Source: Microbacterium flavum
GTDB lineage: Bacteria > Actinomycetota > Actinomycetes > Actinomycetales > Microbacteriaceae
Assembly (NCBI RefSeq): GCF_018717645.1
Contig: NZ_JAFLHG010000010.1
Location: 62,001-126,000, forward strand
Length of the DNA: 64,000 bases
Direction of reading: 5' to 3'
Below, piece by piece: positions 10,594 to 18,517 of the stretch. Positions within the stretch are counted from its first letter, which is position 1, and the number at the start of each line of letters is the position of its first letter. Under the pieces are notes generated by a model, which worked only from the letters and a program-made list of their open reading frames with translations, ran no database searches and was not told the origin of the DNA. A program made the translations under genes and the position numbers.

Positions 10594-10699
10594 GAGGCGC
10601 CGTGCGTGCGGGCCGGGATGCCACCCCGCACGCGCGTGGATCGTGCGGAACAGTTCGGTACGGGTTCGGGTTGAATAGAGAGAACGAAAGGTGTCATCC

Positions 10700-11101
10700 A
10701 TGTCGTACAACGTGCAGAAGACCGATGAGCAGTGGCGGTCGGAGCTGAGCCCCGAGCAGTACGCCGTGCTCCGCCAGTCCGGCACCGAGCGCGCCTGGAC
10801 CGGTGAGCTGCTGGACGAGGGCCGCGCGGGTCTGTACACCTGCGCCGCGTGCGGCGCGGAGCTGTTCAAGAGCGGGACGAAGTTCGACTCCCACTGCGGC
10901 TGGCCAAGCTTCTACGAGTCGGTGCGCCCGGAGGCCGTCGAGCTGATCGATGACCGCAGCCACGGCATGGTGCGCACCGAAGTGCGCTGCGCCAACTGCG
11001 GCTCGCACCTGGGGCACGTGTTCCCCGACGGGTTCGGCACGCCGACGGGCGACCGCTACTGCATGAACTCGCTCTCGCTGTCATTCACGCCCGAGTCGTG
11101 A
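10700..11101 (+). CDS. msrB: peptide-methionine (R)-S-oxide reductase MsrB
   Basis: A 133-residue enzyme from ATG 10700. An upstream GTG at 10691 is in frame, but AAAGG at 10687-10691 sits at the right distance for the ATG. It shows both zinc-binding CxxC pairs (CAACG and CANCG), the GWPSF signature and the catalytic cysteine in RYCMNSLSL. It reduces the R-epimer of methionine sulfoxide in proteins using thioredoxin, a repair step after oxidative damage in the cytoplasm. Its TGA stop overlaps the GTG start of the nitroreductase, so translation of the two is coupled. Confidence 0.96.
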   Translation: MSYNVQKTDEQWRSELSPEQYAVLRQSGTERAWTGELLDEGRAGLYTCAACGAELFKSGTKFDSHCGWPSFYESVRPEAVELIDDRSHGMVRTEVRCANCGSHLGHVFPDGFGTPTGDRYCMNSLSLSFTPES

Positions 11102-11961
11102 GCGAGGCAGCCGACCGATCCGCGCTGGAGGCCATGCGCGCCCGCCGGTCGTGGTCGAAGGTCACCGATGCCGCCCCCCGGAAGGCGGAGCTGCTGACCC
11201 TCGTGTCGGCTGCCGCGCGGGTTGCGGACCATTCCTCGCTGCGGCCGTGGCGCCTGATCGAGCTGCGCGGCGACGATCGCCGCACCCTCGGCGCCGCGAT
11301 CGCGGCGGCGGAGGGCGATCAGAAGCCGTCGACGAAGCCGCTGCGTGCGCCGCTCGTGATCGCCGTCGTCGCGAGCTACCGCCCGAGCGGGAAGGTGCCA
11401 CGGTGGGAGCAGGAGGCCGTGGCCTCGGGCGTCGCCCACGTGCTGAGCCTCCTTCTCGACGAGGCCGGCTGGGGCGTCTTCTGGCGCACCGGCGGGTACA
11501 CGCGCTCGGCGCCGGTCGCCGCCGCCCACGGACTCGGACCCGACGAGGACCTCCTCGGCTGGCTCTACGTCGGCGGGAAGCCGGAGCGATCGCGCCCCGA
11601 GCGGCGCAAGACCGTCGACGCGCGTCCGTTCGTGAGCCGGATGCCGAGCGCCGCCGCGGCCCCGGACGATCTGACGCACGGGCGGGACGCGGCCGCCGCG
11701 AACGGCAAGGGCACGAAGGGCGACAAGGGCAGGGGCAAGGGCAAGGGCACGGGCAAGGGCACGAAGGGCAAGGGCCGCCGAGGGAAGACGTCGAAGCCTC
11801 CGACGGATTGGGCGGCGAAGGCCCGGAAAGCCGAGACGAAGGCCCGGAAGGCTGCGAGCAGGGCACGGAAGGCGGAGGCGAAGGCCGTCGCCGCACGCGC
11901 AAGGGCCATCGACGGACCTGCGAGGGCGGATGCCGCTCCCGCCTCGGACGCCCAGCCTTAG
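11098..11961 (+). CDS. nitroreductase-family protein with a Lys/Ala-rich basic tail
   Basis: A 287-residue protein starting at GTG 11098, overlapping the msrB stop (GTGA). Residues 1 to about 190 match the small nitroreductase fold (ARRSWSKVT near the N-terminus, DHSSLRPWR, then GVFWRTGGYT and DLLGWLYVGG), an FMN-dependent oxidoreductase family. Residues about 198-225 are almost all Lys, Gly, Arg and Thr. Residues about 235-270 repeat KARKAE-like units, resembling histone H1 or HU-type tails. A nucleic-acid or polyanion-binding tail on a flavoenzyme is unusual. Coupling to MsrB suggests a redox or repair role; the substrate is unknown. Confidence 0.8.
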   Translation: MSEAADRSALEAMRARRSWSKVTDAAPRKAELLTLVSAAARVADHSSLRPWRLIELRGDDRRTLGAAIAAAEGDQKPSTKPLRAPLVIAVVASYRPSGKVPRWEQEAVASGVAHVLSLLLDEAGWGVFWRTGGYTRSAPVAAAHGLGPDEDLLGWLYVGGKPERSRPERRKTVDARPFVSRMPSAAAAPDDLTHGRDAAAANGKGTKGDKGRGKGKGTGKGTKGKGRRGKTSKPPTDWAAKARKAETKARKAASRARKAEAKAVAARARAIDGPARADAAPASDAQP

Positions 11962-11970
11962 CAGTCGCCG

Positions 11971-12966
11971 TCAGCGGGCCGCGCGGCGACGCCACGGCGC
12001 AGCCGCGACCACGACCCCGATCCCGGCGACGAGCACCATCGCGAACTCGGTCGTCCAGCCCGGACCGGCGTCGGCCGGCCACAGCGCGTCGAGGAGGAAC
12101 GCGGAGACGAGCTGACCGGCGACCGACCCGAGACCGAGCAGCAGCACACCCGTGCGGGCGACGAGGGCGGCGGAGAGGAAGATGTAGGTCACTCCGATGA
12201 CGCCGCCGAGGTAGAACCACGGCTCGGCCGGGAGCGAGCCGTGCGGCGCGCCGACGAGGGACACGTGGAGGACCGCGGCGATCACGAGGATCACGGTCCC
12301 GCCGAGGAAGTTGACGAACGTCGCCGTCAGCGGGGTCCCCACGCGCTGACGGAGGCGACCGTTCGTCGCCTGCTGCCAGGCGATGCCGATGCCGGCGATC
12401 ACCGGCATGACGAGCATCCAGAACGGCACCCGTTCGAGCACGCCGCCCTGCAGCGAGATCGCGACGGCGACGAGCGCGAGCGCCCCGCCGACGAGGCGCG
12501 GCACGGTCACGGCCACCACGCCGGCCGGGCCGAAGCCGATCCGGTCGAGGAGAAGACCCGACAGCGTCTGACCGGCGACGACGCCGACCGTGAACAGCGA
12601 GACGCCGATGATCGCGACGGCGAGCCCCTGCGTCGCGACGGTGAACGCGCCCGCCGCGCCGCCCGCGAGCATCCACCAGGGGATGCTCCGCGTGCGCACC
12701 CCCGTCGCGAGCGCACGCATCCCCCGCCGACCCACGGGCAACGCCGCCGAGAGCACGAGGAGCGCGAGCAGCCCCGACCCGAAGGAGATCGCCGCGGCCA
12801 CGAAGCCGTCGCCGAGGCGCAGGCCGAGCTGCCCGTTGACGCGGGCCTGGATCGCCGTCAGCACCCCGACGAGGACCGCGCCGCTCAGGGCCAGACCCGC
12901 CGGGAGGGTACGACCCGCCGGGAGGCTCGCACCCGCGGGTGGACGCACGTCATCGGGAGCCGTCAC
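11971..12966 (-). CDS. DMT-family permease (YdcZ/DUF606 type)
   Basis: A 331-residue membrane protein with about ten hydrophobic helices in two halves; each half has the DUF606 pattern (for example VLTAIQARVNGQLG and IAWQQATNGRLRQRVG). Two-repeat proteins of this type belong to the drug/metabolite transporter superfamily. The substrate cannot be told. It is convergent with the nitroreductase gene, 9 bp apart. The GTG start at 12966 follows a TAGGCT box by eight bases, again pointing to a leaderless or nearly leaderless mRNA. Confidence 0.85.
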   Translation of the reverse strand: MTAPDDVRPPAGASLPAGRTLPAGLALSGAVLVGVLTAIQARVNGQLGLRLGDGFVAAAISFGSGLLALLVLSAALPVGRRGMRALATGVRTRSIPWWMLAGGAAGAFTVATQGLAVAIIGVSLFTVGVVAGQTLSGLLLDRIGFGPAGVVAVTVPRLVGGALALVAVAISLQGGVLERVPFWMLVMPVIAGIGIAWQQATNGRLRQRVGTPLTATFVNFLGGTVILVIAAVLHVSLVGAPHGSLPAEPWFYLGGVIGVTYIFLSAALVARTGVLLLGLGSVAGQLVSAFLLDALWPADAGPGWTTEFAMVLVAGIGVVVAAAPWRRRAAR

Positions 12967-12974
12967 GAGGATCG

Positions 12975-12980
12975 AGCCTA
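12975..12980 (-). promoter_or_regulatory. -10 box (TAGGCT) of the DMT permease gene
   Basis: Minus-strand TAGGCT eight bases before the GTG start; no Shine-Dalgarno between them. Same arrangement as at the XPB gene. Confidence 0.5.
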
Positions 12981-13026
12981 GTGCGCACCCGCGGCGCGCA
13001 GCCGCCTCACCCGCTGACGGGCGGGC

Positions 13027-13098
13027 TCAGTCGTAGCCGAGGATGCAGATCGACTCGGTGACGGTCTCGGGTTCGGTCCAGGGGTGCGGGTCTTCCAC
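13027..13098 (-). CDS. candidate 23-residue leaderless microprotein
   Basis: A short frame from GTG 13098 to TGA 13027, beginning VEDPHPW and ending ICILGYD. A TAGCGT -10-like box (13106-13111) ends seven bases before the GTG, the same spacing class seen for normal leaderless genes in this window. The peptide is acidic (several Glu and Asp) with one Cys. A GTG two codons upstream would give 25 residues. It lies in the 205-bp gap between the site-2 protease and DMT permease genes, after a hairpin. There is no homology evidence; the case rests on promoter spacing and a clean frame. Confidence 0.3.
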   Translation of the reverse strand: MEDPHPWTEPETVTESICILGYD

Positions 13099-13112
13099 GA
13101 TCACGACGCTAC

Positions 13113-13132
13113 GCGGATGCCGTGGCATCCGC
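13113..13132. terminator. hairpin GCGGATGCC-GT-GGCATCCGC downstream of the site-2 protease gene
   Basis: Perfect 9-bp arms with a two-base centre, 40 bp past the protease stop. It contains the locally frequent word GGATGCC in both orientations. No U-run follows, so it may be a terminator of the actinobacterial U-less kind or a protein-binding palindrome. Confidence 0.4.
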
Positions 13133-13171
13133 CGTGCGCACCGCCGGGGAAAACCGGACCGGCGTCGGATG

Positions 13172-14545
13172 TCACCCGAGGAGCTTGATGGGGTTGATCA
13201 GGTCGGCGAGGATCAGCACCCCGCCCATGACGGCGATCGCGAGGACGACGACGAACGTCACCGGCACGAGTCGCGTGGCGTCCACCGGGCGTGGCGGCGG
13301 GCGGCGGAACAGCGCCGCCCAGCGTCGCTTCAGCCCGTCCCACAGGGCGATGACGACGTGGCCTCCATCCAGGGGCAGGAGCGGGACCAGGTTGAAGACG
13401 AACAGCGCGATGTTCAGCGAGCCGAGGATCGTGAGGAGGCTCGCCACCCGGCTGAGGACGGGGGTGTCCGTCGCCGCGACCTCCCCCGCGAGCCGGCCCG
13501 CGCCCACGACGGACAGTGGGCTGTTCGGGTCGCGCGACTGACCGGTCACGAGGTCGACGGCCGTGTCCCACACGCGCACCGGCAGCTGCCAGATGATCCC
13601 GAAGACCTGCCCCGTCTGGGCCAGCGCCGCCTGGGGACCTTCCCAGAGGGGCTGGGGGACGTACTCCAGCGTCGCCGTCATCCCGACGAACCCGACCTCC
13701 GCCGTGGTCACCGCGCCGTCCGCGCCCTGCACCTGCCGTTCGGCCAGGAGCGGGGTCACCTGCAGAGTCTGGCGCTCTCCATCCCGCTCGACGACGACGG
13801 GGAGGGGACGACCCGGCGATGCCTGGACGATGGCGGATGCCTCCGCGAACGTGGAGACGGGCGTCCCGTCGACCGCGACGAGCTGATCGCCCGGCCGGAG
13901 TCCGGCCGCGGAGGCGGGTGAGACGGGATCGGACGACGTGCAGGTCGTCTGCGTCGTGCCGGCGGGCAGCACGCACTCGTTGACCGAGGCGATCGTCGTC
14001 GTCGCGGTCTGGAGGCCGATGCCGGAGAAGGCGATCGCGAACAGCACGATGGCAAGGACGAGGTTCATGAACGGACCGCCGAGCATGATGACGATGCGCT
14101 TCCACACCGGCAGGGCGTAGAAGGTGCCCTCGGCGCTCCCGGCAAGGGTCTCATCGTTGGCGAGGCGCGCGTCCTGGACCATCGCCCCGAAGAAGCGGCC
14201 GCCGGCCGGGCCCGATGCACGAGGTGCGGGTGACGCCGGCGCGGAGCCGGCGGAGGCGGAGGCGGAGTCCGCGGACACCGCGACAGCCGCGGGCTCCTCG
14301 GTCGGCGAGGGCGGGTACATCCCCGCCATCGAGATGTACCCGCCGATCGGCAGCGCCTTGATGCCGTACTCGGTCTCGCCGAAGCGGCGCGACCACAGCG
14401 TCGGGCCGAAGCCGATCATGTACCGGCCGACGCGCACGCCGAAGCGCTTGGCGGGCACGAGGTGACCGATCTCGTGCAGGCCGATCGAGACCGCGAGTCC
14501 CACGACGAGGAGCACGACTCCGACGATGAAAGCGATGACGGTCAC
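13172..14545 (-). CDS. M50 site-2 (RIP) membrane metalloprotease, RseP/Rip1 type
   Basis: A 457-residue membrane protease with the zinc motif HEIGH (about 25-29) in its first helix, a central PDZ region (about 225-285) and the second zinc-ligand motif PLLPLDGGH near the C-terminus. Family members cut membrane-bound anti-sigma factors or other single-pass proteins inside the membrane. An Ala/Ser-rich insert of about 40 residues lies between the first membrane region and the next helix. The GTG start at 14545 is preceded by TAGCGT with a six-base gap, suggesting a leaderless mRNA. In Microbacterium-like genomes it often neighbours dxr; here dxr is 5 kb away. Confidence 0.92.
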   Translation of the reverse strand: MTVIAFIVGVVLLVVGLAVSIGLHEIGHLVPAKRFGVRVGRYMIGFGPTLWSRRFGETEYGIKALPIGGYISMAGMYPPSPTEEPAAVAVSADSASASAGSAPASPAPRASGPAGGRFFGAMVQDARLANDETLAGSAEGTFYALPVWKRIVIMLGGPFMNLVLAIVLFAIAFSGIGLQTATTTIASVNECVLPAGTTQTTCTSSDPVSPASAAGLRPGDQLVAVDGTPVSTFAEASAIVQASPGRPLPVVVERDGERQTLQVTPLLAERQVQGADGAVTTAEVGFVGMTATLEYVPQPLWEGPQAALAQTGQVFGIIWQLPVRVWDTAVDLVTGQSRDPNSPLSVVGAGRLAGEVAATDTPVLSRVASLLTILGSLNIALFVFNLVPLLPLDGGHVVIALWDGLKRRWAALFRRPPPRPVDATRLVPVTFVVVLAIAVMGGVLILADLINPIKLLG

Positions 14546-14551
14546 GGAAGG

Positions 14552-14557
14552 ACGCTA
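14552..14557 (-). promoter_or_regulatory. -10 box (TAGCGT) of the site-2 protease gene
   Basis: Minus-strand TAGCGT exactly six bases before GTG 14545; leaderless arrangement. Confidence 0.55.
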
Positions 14558-14581
14558 CCCCGACCCCCTTTGAGTTTCCCG

Positions 14582-14587
14582 TAGGCT
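14582..14587 (+). promoter_or_regulatory. -10 box (TAGGCT) of the copper-module membrane protein
   Basis: TAGGCT exactly six bases before GTG 14594. It is only 24 bp from the divergent -10 box of the protease gene, so two back-to-back leaderless promoters share 48 bp of intergenic DNA. Confidence 0.6.
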
Positions 14588-14593
14588 CCTCCT

Positions 14594-15262
14594 GTGACAG
14601 GGGCGGAGTCGGACGGTCACGCGCGCACGCGTGTGATGCGCGTTCGGCGCGTCCGCGTCCTGCGCGGGTCGCTCGCCGCCGCGATCGCCGTCCTCATCGC
14701 CTCGACGGCGCACACCCTCGCGGGAGGCGACGCTCCGCCGCTGTGGCTCGCCGTCGCCGTGGCGATCCTCGCCGCCCCGCTGTGCATCGCACTGGTCGGA
14801 TCCCGCCGCTCCGGCGCGCGGGCGCTCCCCCGACTCGCGGCCGCCGTGGCCACCGCCCAGATCGCTCTCCACGCCGCGTTCGCCGCGGTCGGCGATACCG
14901 CGCCGCGCGCCGGCGTTCCGGGTGCCCCGACGGTCGCCGCGCACCATCACACCCTCGACATGTCGGCGCTGCTCGGCTCCGCGCCGAGCAGCATCACCGC
15001 CATGGATGCCACGATGACCGCCGGACACGTCTGCGCCGCCGCGCTCACGTTCCTCGTCCTCGCGTGGGGCGAGCAGCTCATCGCGGCGATCGCGCGCGGC
15101 ATCCGGCAGCTGCTGCGGCGGCGTGCGCTCTCGCCGCACCGTCCGCACCTGCGACCGGCGCCCGTGGCCGGGCGAGATGCCCGGGTCGCCACGCGCCTCC
15201 TCTTCCTCTGTGCGATGCGACGGGGCCCACCGGCGGGCCCCGCTCTCCTCCTCGCCGCCTGA
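14594..15262 (+). CDS. membrane protein of a YcnI copper-type module
   Basis: A 222-residue protein with about four hydrophobic helices. A His-rich loop (AHHHTLDMSALLG, about 116-128) is followed by a helix carrying MTAGHVCAAALTFLVLAWGE, giving Met, His and Cys residues that could bind metal. The C-terminal ~50 residues are Arg/Pro-rich and cytoplasmic. It lies 68 bp before a YcnI (DUF1775) gene, and such membrane proteins often accompany YcnI in actinobacteria. I infer a role in copper handling. I do not recognise a named family, and the direct metal-binding idea is untested. Confidence 0.6.
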   Translation: MTGAESDGHARTRVMRVRRVRVLRGSLAAAIAVLIASTAHTLAGGDAPPLWLAVAVAILAAPLCIALVGSRRSGARALPRLAAAVATAQIALHAAFAAVGDTAPRAGVPGAPTVAAHHHTLDMSALLGSAPSSITAMDATMTAGHVCAAALTFLVLAWGEQLIAAIARGIRQLLRRRALSPHRPHLRPAPVAGRDARVATRLLFLCAMRRGPPAGPALLLAA

Positions 15263-15330
15263 TCGGGCTCCTCCCGGGCGGCTTCCCCACTCGCGGCATC
15301 CGGCCGCACCGCACACACAGAGAGCTCTTC

Positions 15331-16032
15331 ATGACCCATTCTTCTTCGCGCACCCGCGCACGTCTTCTCCTCGGCGGCCTTGCCGGCGCCGCCCTCGTCG
15401 TCGCCGCTCCGCTGGCTGCCTCCGCCCACATCCACGTGACGCCGGAGGATTCCGCCGCCGGCGCGACCACGCGCCTCTCCTTCACGACCAGCCACGGCTG
15501 CGACGGGTCGCCCACGACGGCGCTCGTGTTCACGATCCCCGAGGGCGTCGACGGCGTGACGCCCGTCCTCGACGGCGCCTGGACCCTCCAGCGCGAGGTC
15601 GGATCCGACGGCATCCCGACGTCGGTCACCTACACGGCGGTGAACCCGATCGAGACGGGCGTCTCGGCGACCGTCTCGCTGGATGTCATCTTCGCCTCGT
15701 CGGCGTCGGGCACCTCGGTCGCCTTCCCCGTCCTGCAGAAGTGCGCCGTCGGGGAGACGGACTGGTCGGAGGTCCCCGCCGAAGGCCAGTCGGAGGATGA
15801 CCTGGCCGCGCCCGCTCCGGTCGTCGCCGTGGGCGACGTCACCGCCGACGCGGGGCACGGCCACGGCCACGACGACGCCGCGACGGACCACTCGTCCGAG
15901 CACGGCGACGCCGGTGGCGCCGCCGCACCCTCGGATGCCGACCCGGTGGCGCGCTGGCTGAGTGGCGGCGCCCTCGTCGCAGCGCTCGCGGCCCTCGGCG
16001 TCGCGTTGTTCGGTCGCCGTCGAAGGGCCTGA
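15331..16032 (+). CDS. YcnI-family (DUF1775) copper-binding exported protein
   Basis: A 233-residue exported protein from ATG 15331. An N-terminal signal peptide ends at AASA, so the mature protein begins with His (HIHVTPEDSAAGA). YcnI proteins bind Cu(II) through this N-terminal histidine, a monohistidine brace. The DUF1775 beta-sandwich runs to about residue 155. A His/Asp-rich stretch (HGHGHDD with further His) follows, then a C-terminal membrane anchor and a basic tail RRRRA. It presumably captures copper at the outer face of the membrane, together with the upstream membrane protein. Confidence 0.9.
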   Translation: MTHSSSRTRARLLLGGLAGAALVVAAPLAASAHIHVTPEDSAAGATTRLSFTTSHGCDGSPTTALVFTIPEGVDGVTPVLDGAWTLQREVGSDGIPTSVTYTAVNPIETGVSATVSLDVIFASSASGTSVAFPVLQKCAVGETDWSEVPAEGQSEDDLAAPAPVVAVGDVTADAGHGHGHDDAATDHSSEHGDAGGAAAPSDADPVARWLSGGALVAALAALGVALFGRRRRA

Positions 16033-16048
16033 TCCGCCGTTCCGGTCT

Positions 16049-16065
16049 TTGTGGTCAGACCACAA
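16049..16065. promoter_or_regulatory. GntR(FadR-type)-like operator 1 upstream of pflB
   Basis: Perfect palindrome TTGTGGTC-A-GACCACAA. The TGGTC-N-GACCA core is the kind bound by FadR-subfamily GntR regulators. It sits 17 bp after the YcnI stop and about 90 bp upstream of the inferred pflB transcription start. The same 15-bp core recurs in operator 2, and the two sites with their flanks are inverted copies of each other. Confidence 0.75.
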
Positions 16066-16116
16066 GGGATTCGCGTCTCCTCCCGCTCCGAGTGGAGGTT
16101 TCATGCAGAATGCCCT

Positions 16117-16131
16117 TGTGGTCTGACCACA
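16117..16131. promoter_or_regulatory. GntR(FadR-type)-like operator 2, in the pflB promoter
   Basis: Palindrome TGTGGTC-T-GACCACA. It fills the space just upstream of the TATCCT -10 box (16136-16141), so a bound protein would block RNA polymerase. Its centre is 67 bp from that of operator 1. The matching regulator is probably encoded elsewhere: the only GntR protein in the window (47.4 kb) is of the HutC/UTRA type. Confidence 0.75.
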
Positions 16132-16135
16132 GTCG

Positions 16136-16141
16136 TATCCT
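16136..16141 (+). promoter_or_regulatory. -10 box (TATCCT) of the pfl operon
   Basis: TATCCT followed after exactly six bases by the ATG of the 17-codon leader ORF at 16148. Transcription would start at that ATG, giving pflB a 50-nt leader. Confidence 0.6.
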
Positions 16142-16147
16142 GACGTC

Positions 16148-16201
16148 ATGGCTCGCGGATGGGCGCGAGCAGCCCACAAGGACCGAGGAAGCGAATCATG
16201 A
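16148..16201 (+). CDS. leaderless 17-residue upstream ORF overlapping the pflB start
   Basis: ATG 16148 to TGA 16199-16201 encodes [17 protein letters not shown]. Its start has leaderless spacing from the -10 box, and its TGA overlaps the pflB ATG (ATGA). The pflB ribosome binding site GAGGAA lies inside it. Ribosomes that finish this ORF would stop on the pflB start, so translation of pflB may be coupled to it. The peptide has no recognisable family; a purely cis-acting role is likely. Confidence 0.45.
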   Translation: MARGWARAAHKDRGSES

Positions 16202-18459
16202 CCACCGTCACCCCCGCCGCCCACGACACGCAGCCCGCCGCCTGGGCCGGATTCACCGCCGGTCCGTGGCAGGACGAGATCGACGTGCGGGACTTCATCC
16301 AGCGCAACTACACCCCCTACGAAGGCGACGCCGCCTTCCTGGCGAGCGCCACCGCCCGGACGACGCGCATCTGGGACACCCTGTCGGCGATGTTCCCCGA
16401 GGAGCGCGAGAAGGGCATCTACGACGTCGACCCGCACACCCCCGCGGGCATCACCGCCCACGGGCCCGGCTACATCCGCGAAGGCGAAGAGGTCATCGTG
16501 GGCCTGCAGACCGACGCGCCGCTGAAGCGTGCCATCATGCCCAACGGCGGCTGGCGCATGGTCGAAGGCGCCCTGGAGACCTACGGCTACGAGGTCGACC
16601 AGACCCTCAAGACCGTCTTCAGCGAGTACCGCAAGACGCACAACCAGGGCGTCTTCGACGTGTACTCCCCGAATGTCCGCGCCGCCCGCTCGTCGCACAT
16701 CATCACCGGACTCCCGGATGCCTACGGCCGCGGCCGCATCATCGGCGACTATCGGCGGGTCGCCCTCTACGGTGTCGACCAGCTGATCGCCGCCAAGAAG
16801 ATCGACAAGCTGGGCCTGGACACGACCCCCTTCACCGAGAAGATCGCCCGCGAGCGCGAGGAGCACGCCGAGCAGATCCGTGCGCTGCAGGAGCTGAAGG
16901 CCATGGCGGCCTCCTACGGCATCGACATCTCGGGCCCGGCGACCACCGCCCAGGAGGCCGTGCAGTGGCTCTACTTCGCCTACCTCGGCGCCGTCAAGGA
17001 GCAGAACGGCGCGGCGATGTCGCTCGGTCGCACCTCGACCTTCCTCGACGTGTTCATCGAGCGGGACCTCCGCGCCGGCATCCTCACGGAAGAGCAGGCA
17101 CAGGAGATCATCGACGACTTCGTCATCAAGCTGCGCATCGTCCGGTTCCTCCGTACACCCGAGTACGACTCCCTCTTCTCCGGCGACCCGACCTGGGTGA
17201 CCGAGACGATCGGCGGCATGGGTGAGGACGGTCGCCCCCTCGTGACGAAGAACTCGTTCCGCTACCTGCAGACGCTGTACAACCTGGGGCCCGCCCCAGA
17301 GCCGAACATGACCGTGTTCTGGAGCCCCGCCCTCCCCCAGGGCTTCAAGGACTTCTGCGCGCAGGTCTCGATCGACACGTCGGCCGTGCAGTACGAGTCC
17401 GATGAGATCATCCGCCCCGCCTGGGGCGACGACGCCGCCATCGCCTGCTGCGTGAGCCCCATGCGCGTCGGCAAGCAGATGCAGTTCTTCGGCGCCCGCG
17501 TGAACCTCGCCAAGACCCTCCTGTACGCGATCAACGGCGGACGCGACGAGGTGTCCGGAAAGCAGGTCTCCCCGATCGCCGCGCCGGTCGGCGACGGCCC
17601 GCTGCGCTTCGACGACGTGATGGCACGCTTCGACAAGACCATGGACTGGCTCGCCGAGACCTACGTCGAGGCCCTCAACTGCATCCACTGGTCGCACGAC
17701 AAGTACGCGTACGAGCGCCTCGAGATGGCGCTGCACGACAAGGACGTGCTCCGGACGATGGCCTGCGGCATCGCGGGGCTCTCGGTCGCGGCCGACTCGC
17801 TGTCGGCGATCAAATACGCCACCGTCACGCCGGTCTTCGATGACCGCGGCGTCGTCGTGGACTACGAGACGCGCGGCGAGTTCCCCACCTACGGCAACGA
17901 CGACGACCGCGCCGACGAGATCGCCGTCGACCTGGTCGAGCGCTTCATGGCCAAGATCCGCTCGCACCCCATGTACCGGGATGCCCTGCCCACGCAGTCG
18001 GTCCTGACCATCACCTCGAACGTCGTCTACGGCAAGGCCACGGGCAACACGCCCGACGGGCGCCGCGCGGGCGAGCCGTTCGCACCGGGCGCGAACCCGA
18101 TGAACGGACGCGACACGCACGGCATGCTCGCCTCGGCGCTGTCGGTCGCCAAGCTCCCCTACTCCGAGTCGCAGGACGGGATCTCGCTGACCAACACCGT
18201 CGTGCCCGCCGGCCTCGGCCGCACGAAGGACGAGCAGGTCGCGAACCTCGCCGGCCTTCTCGATGCCTATGTCGGTTCGCAGGGATATCACATGAACGTC
18301 AACGTCCTGAACCGCGAGACGCTCGAGGATGCCATGGAGCACCCCGAGAACTATCCGCAGCTCACCATCCGGGTCTCCGGATACGCCGTGAACTTCGTAC
18401 GCCTGACCCGCGAGCAGCAGCTCGACGTGCTCTCGCGCACGTTCCACGGCTCGGTGTAG
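16198..18459 (+). CDS. pflB: formate C-acetyltransferase (pyruvate formate-lyase)
   Basis: A 753-residue glycyl-radical enzyme starting at ATG 16198 ([10 protein letters not shown]) behind GAGGAA; an in-frame ATG at 16159 gives an unrelated extension and is rejected. The catalytic cysteine pair is C417-C418 ([14 protein letters not shown]). The radical glycine is G728 in [12 protein letters not shown] near the C-terminus. It converts pyruvate and CoA to acetyl-CoA and formate in the absence of oxygen, so this organism probably has fermentative or microaerobic capacity. The activating enzyme gene follows 58 bp downstream. Two palindromic operators and the leader ORF suggest repression by a FadR-type regulator. 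Confidence 0.97.
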   Translation: MTTVTPAAHDTQPAAWAGFTAGPWQDEIDVRDFIQRNYTPYEGDAAFLASATARTTRIWDTLSAMFPEEREKGIYDVDPHTPAGITAHGPGYIREGEEVIVGLQTDAPLKRAIMPNGGWRMVEGALETYGYEVDQTLKTVFSEYRKTHNQGVFDVYSPNVRAARSSHIITGLPDAYGRGRIIGDYRRVALYGVDQLIAAKKIDKLGLDTTPFTEKIAREREEHAEQIRALQELKAMAASYGIDISGPATTAQEAVQWLYFAYLGAVKEQNGAAMSLGRTSTFLDVFIERDLRAGILTEEQAQEIIDDFVIKLRIVRFLRTPEYDSLFSGDPTWVTETIGGMGEDGRPLVTKNSFRYLQTLYNLGPAPEPNMTVFWSPALPQGFKDFCAQVSIDTSAVQYESDEIIRPAWGDDAAIACCVSPMRVGKQMQFFGARVNLAKTLLYAINGGRDEVSGKQVSPIAAPVGDGPLRFDDVMARFDKTMDWLAETYVEALNCIHWSHDKYAYERLEMALHDKDVLRTMACGIAGLSVAADSLSAIKYATVTPVFDDRGVVVDYETRGEFPTYGNDDDRADEIAVDLVERFMAKIRSHPMYRDALPTQSVLTITSNVVYGKATGNTPDGRRAGEPFAPGANPMNGRDTHGMLASALSVAKLPYSESQDGISLTNTVVPAGLGRTKDEQVANLAGLLDAYVGSQGYHMNVNVLNRETLEDAMEHPENYPQLTIRVSGYAVNFVRLTREQQLDVLSRTFHGSV

Positions 18460-18517
18460 CCCCCTTCCCCCCATCCGCCCCCCCGGGCGACGCAGGCCCC
18501 CGAGAGGAGAACAGACC

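Noticed and set aside
16159..16197. A 13-residue longer pflB from ATG 16159
   Set aside because: It would skip the good GAGGAA site before ATG 16198, and the added residues ([12 protein letters not shown]) do not look like the family N-terminus.
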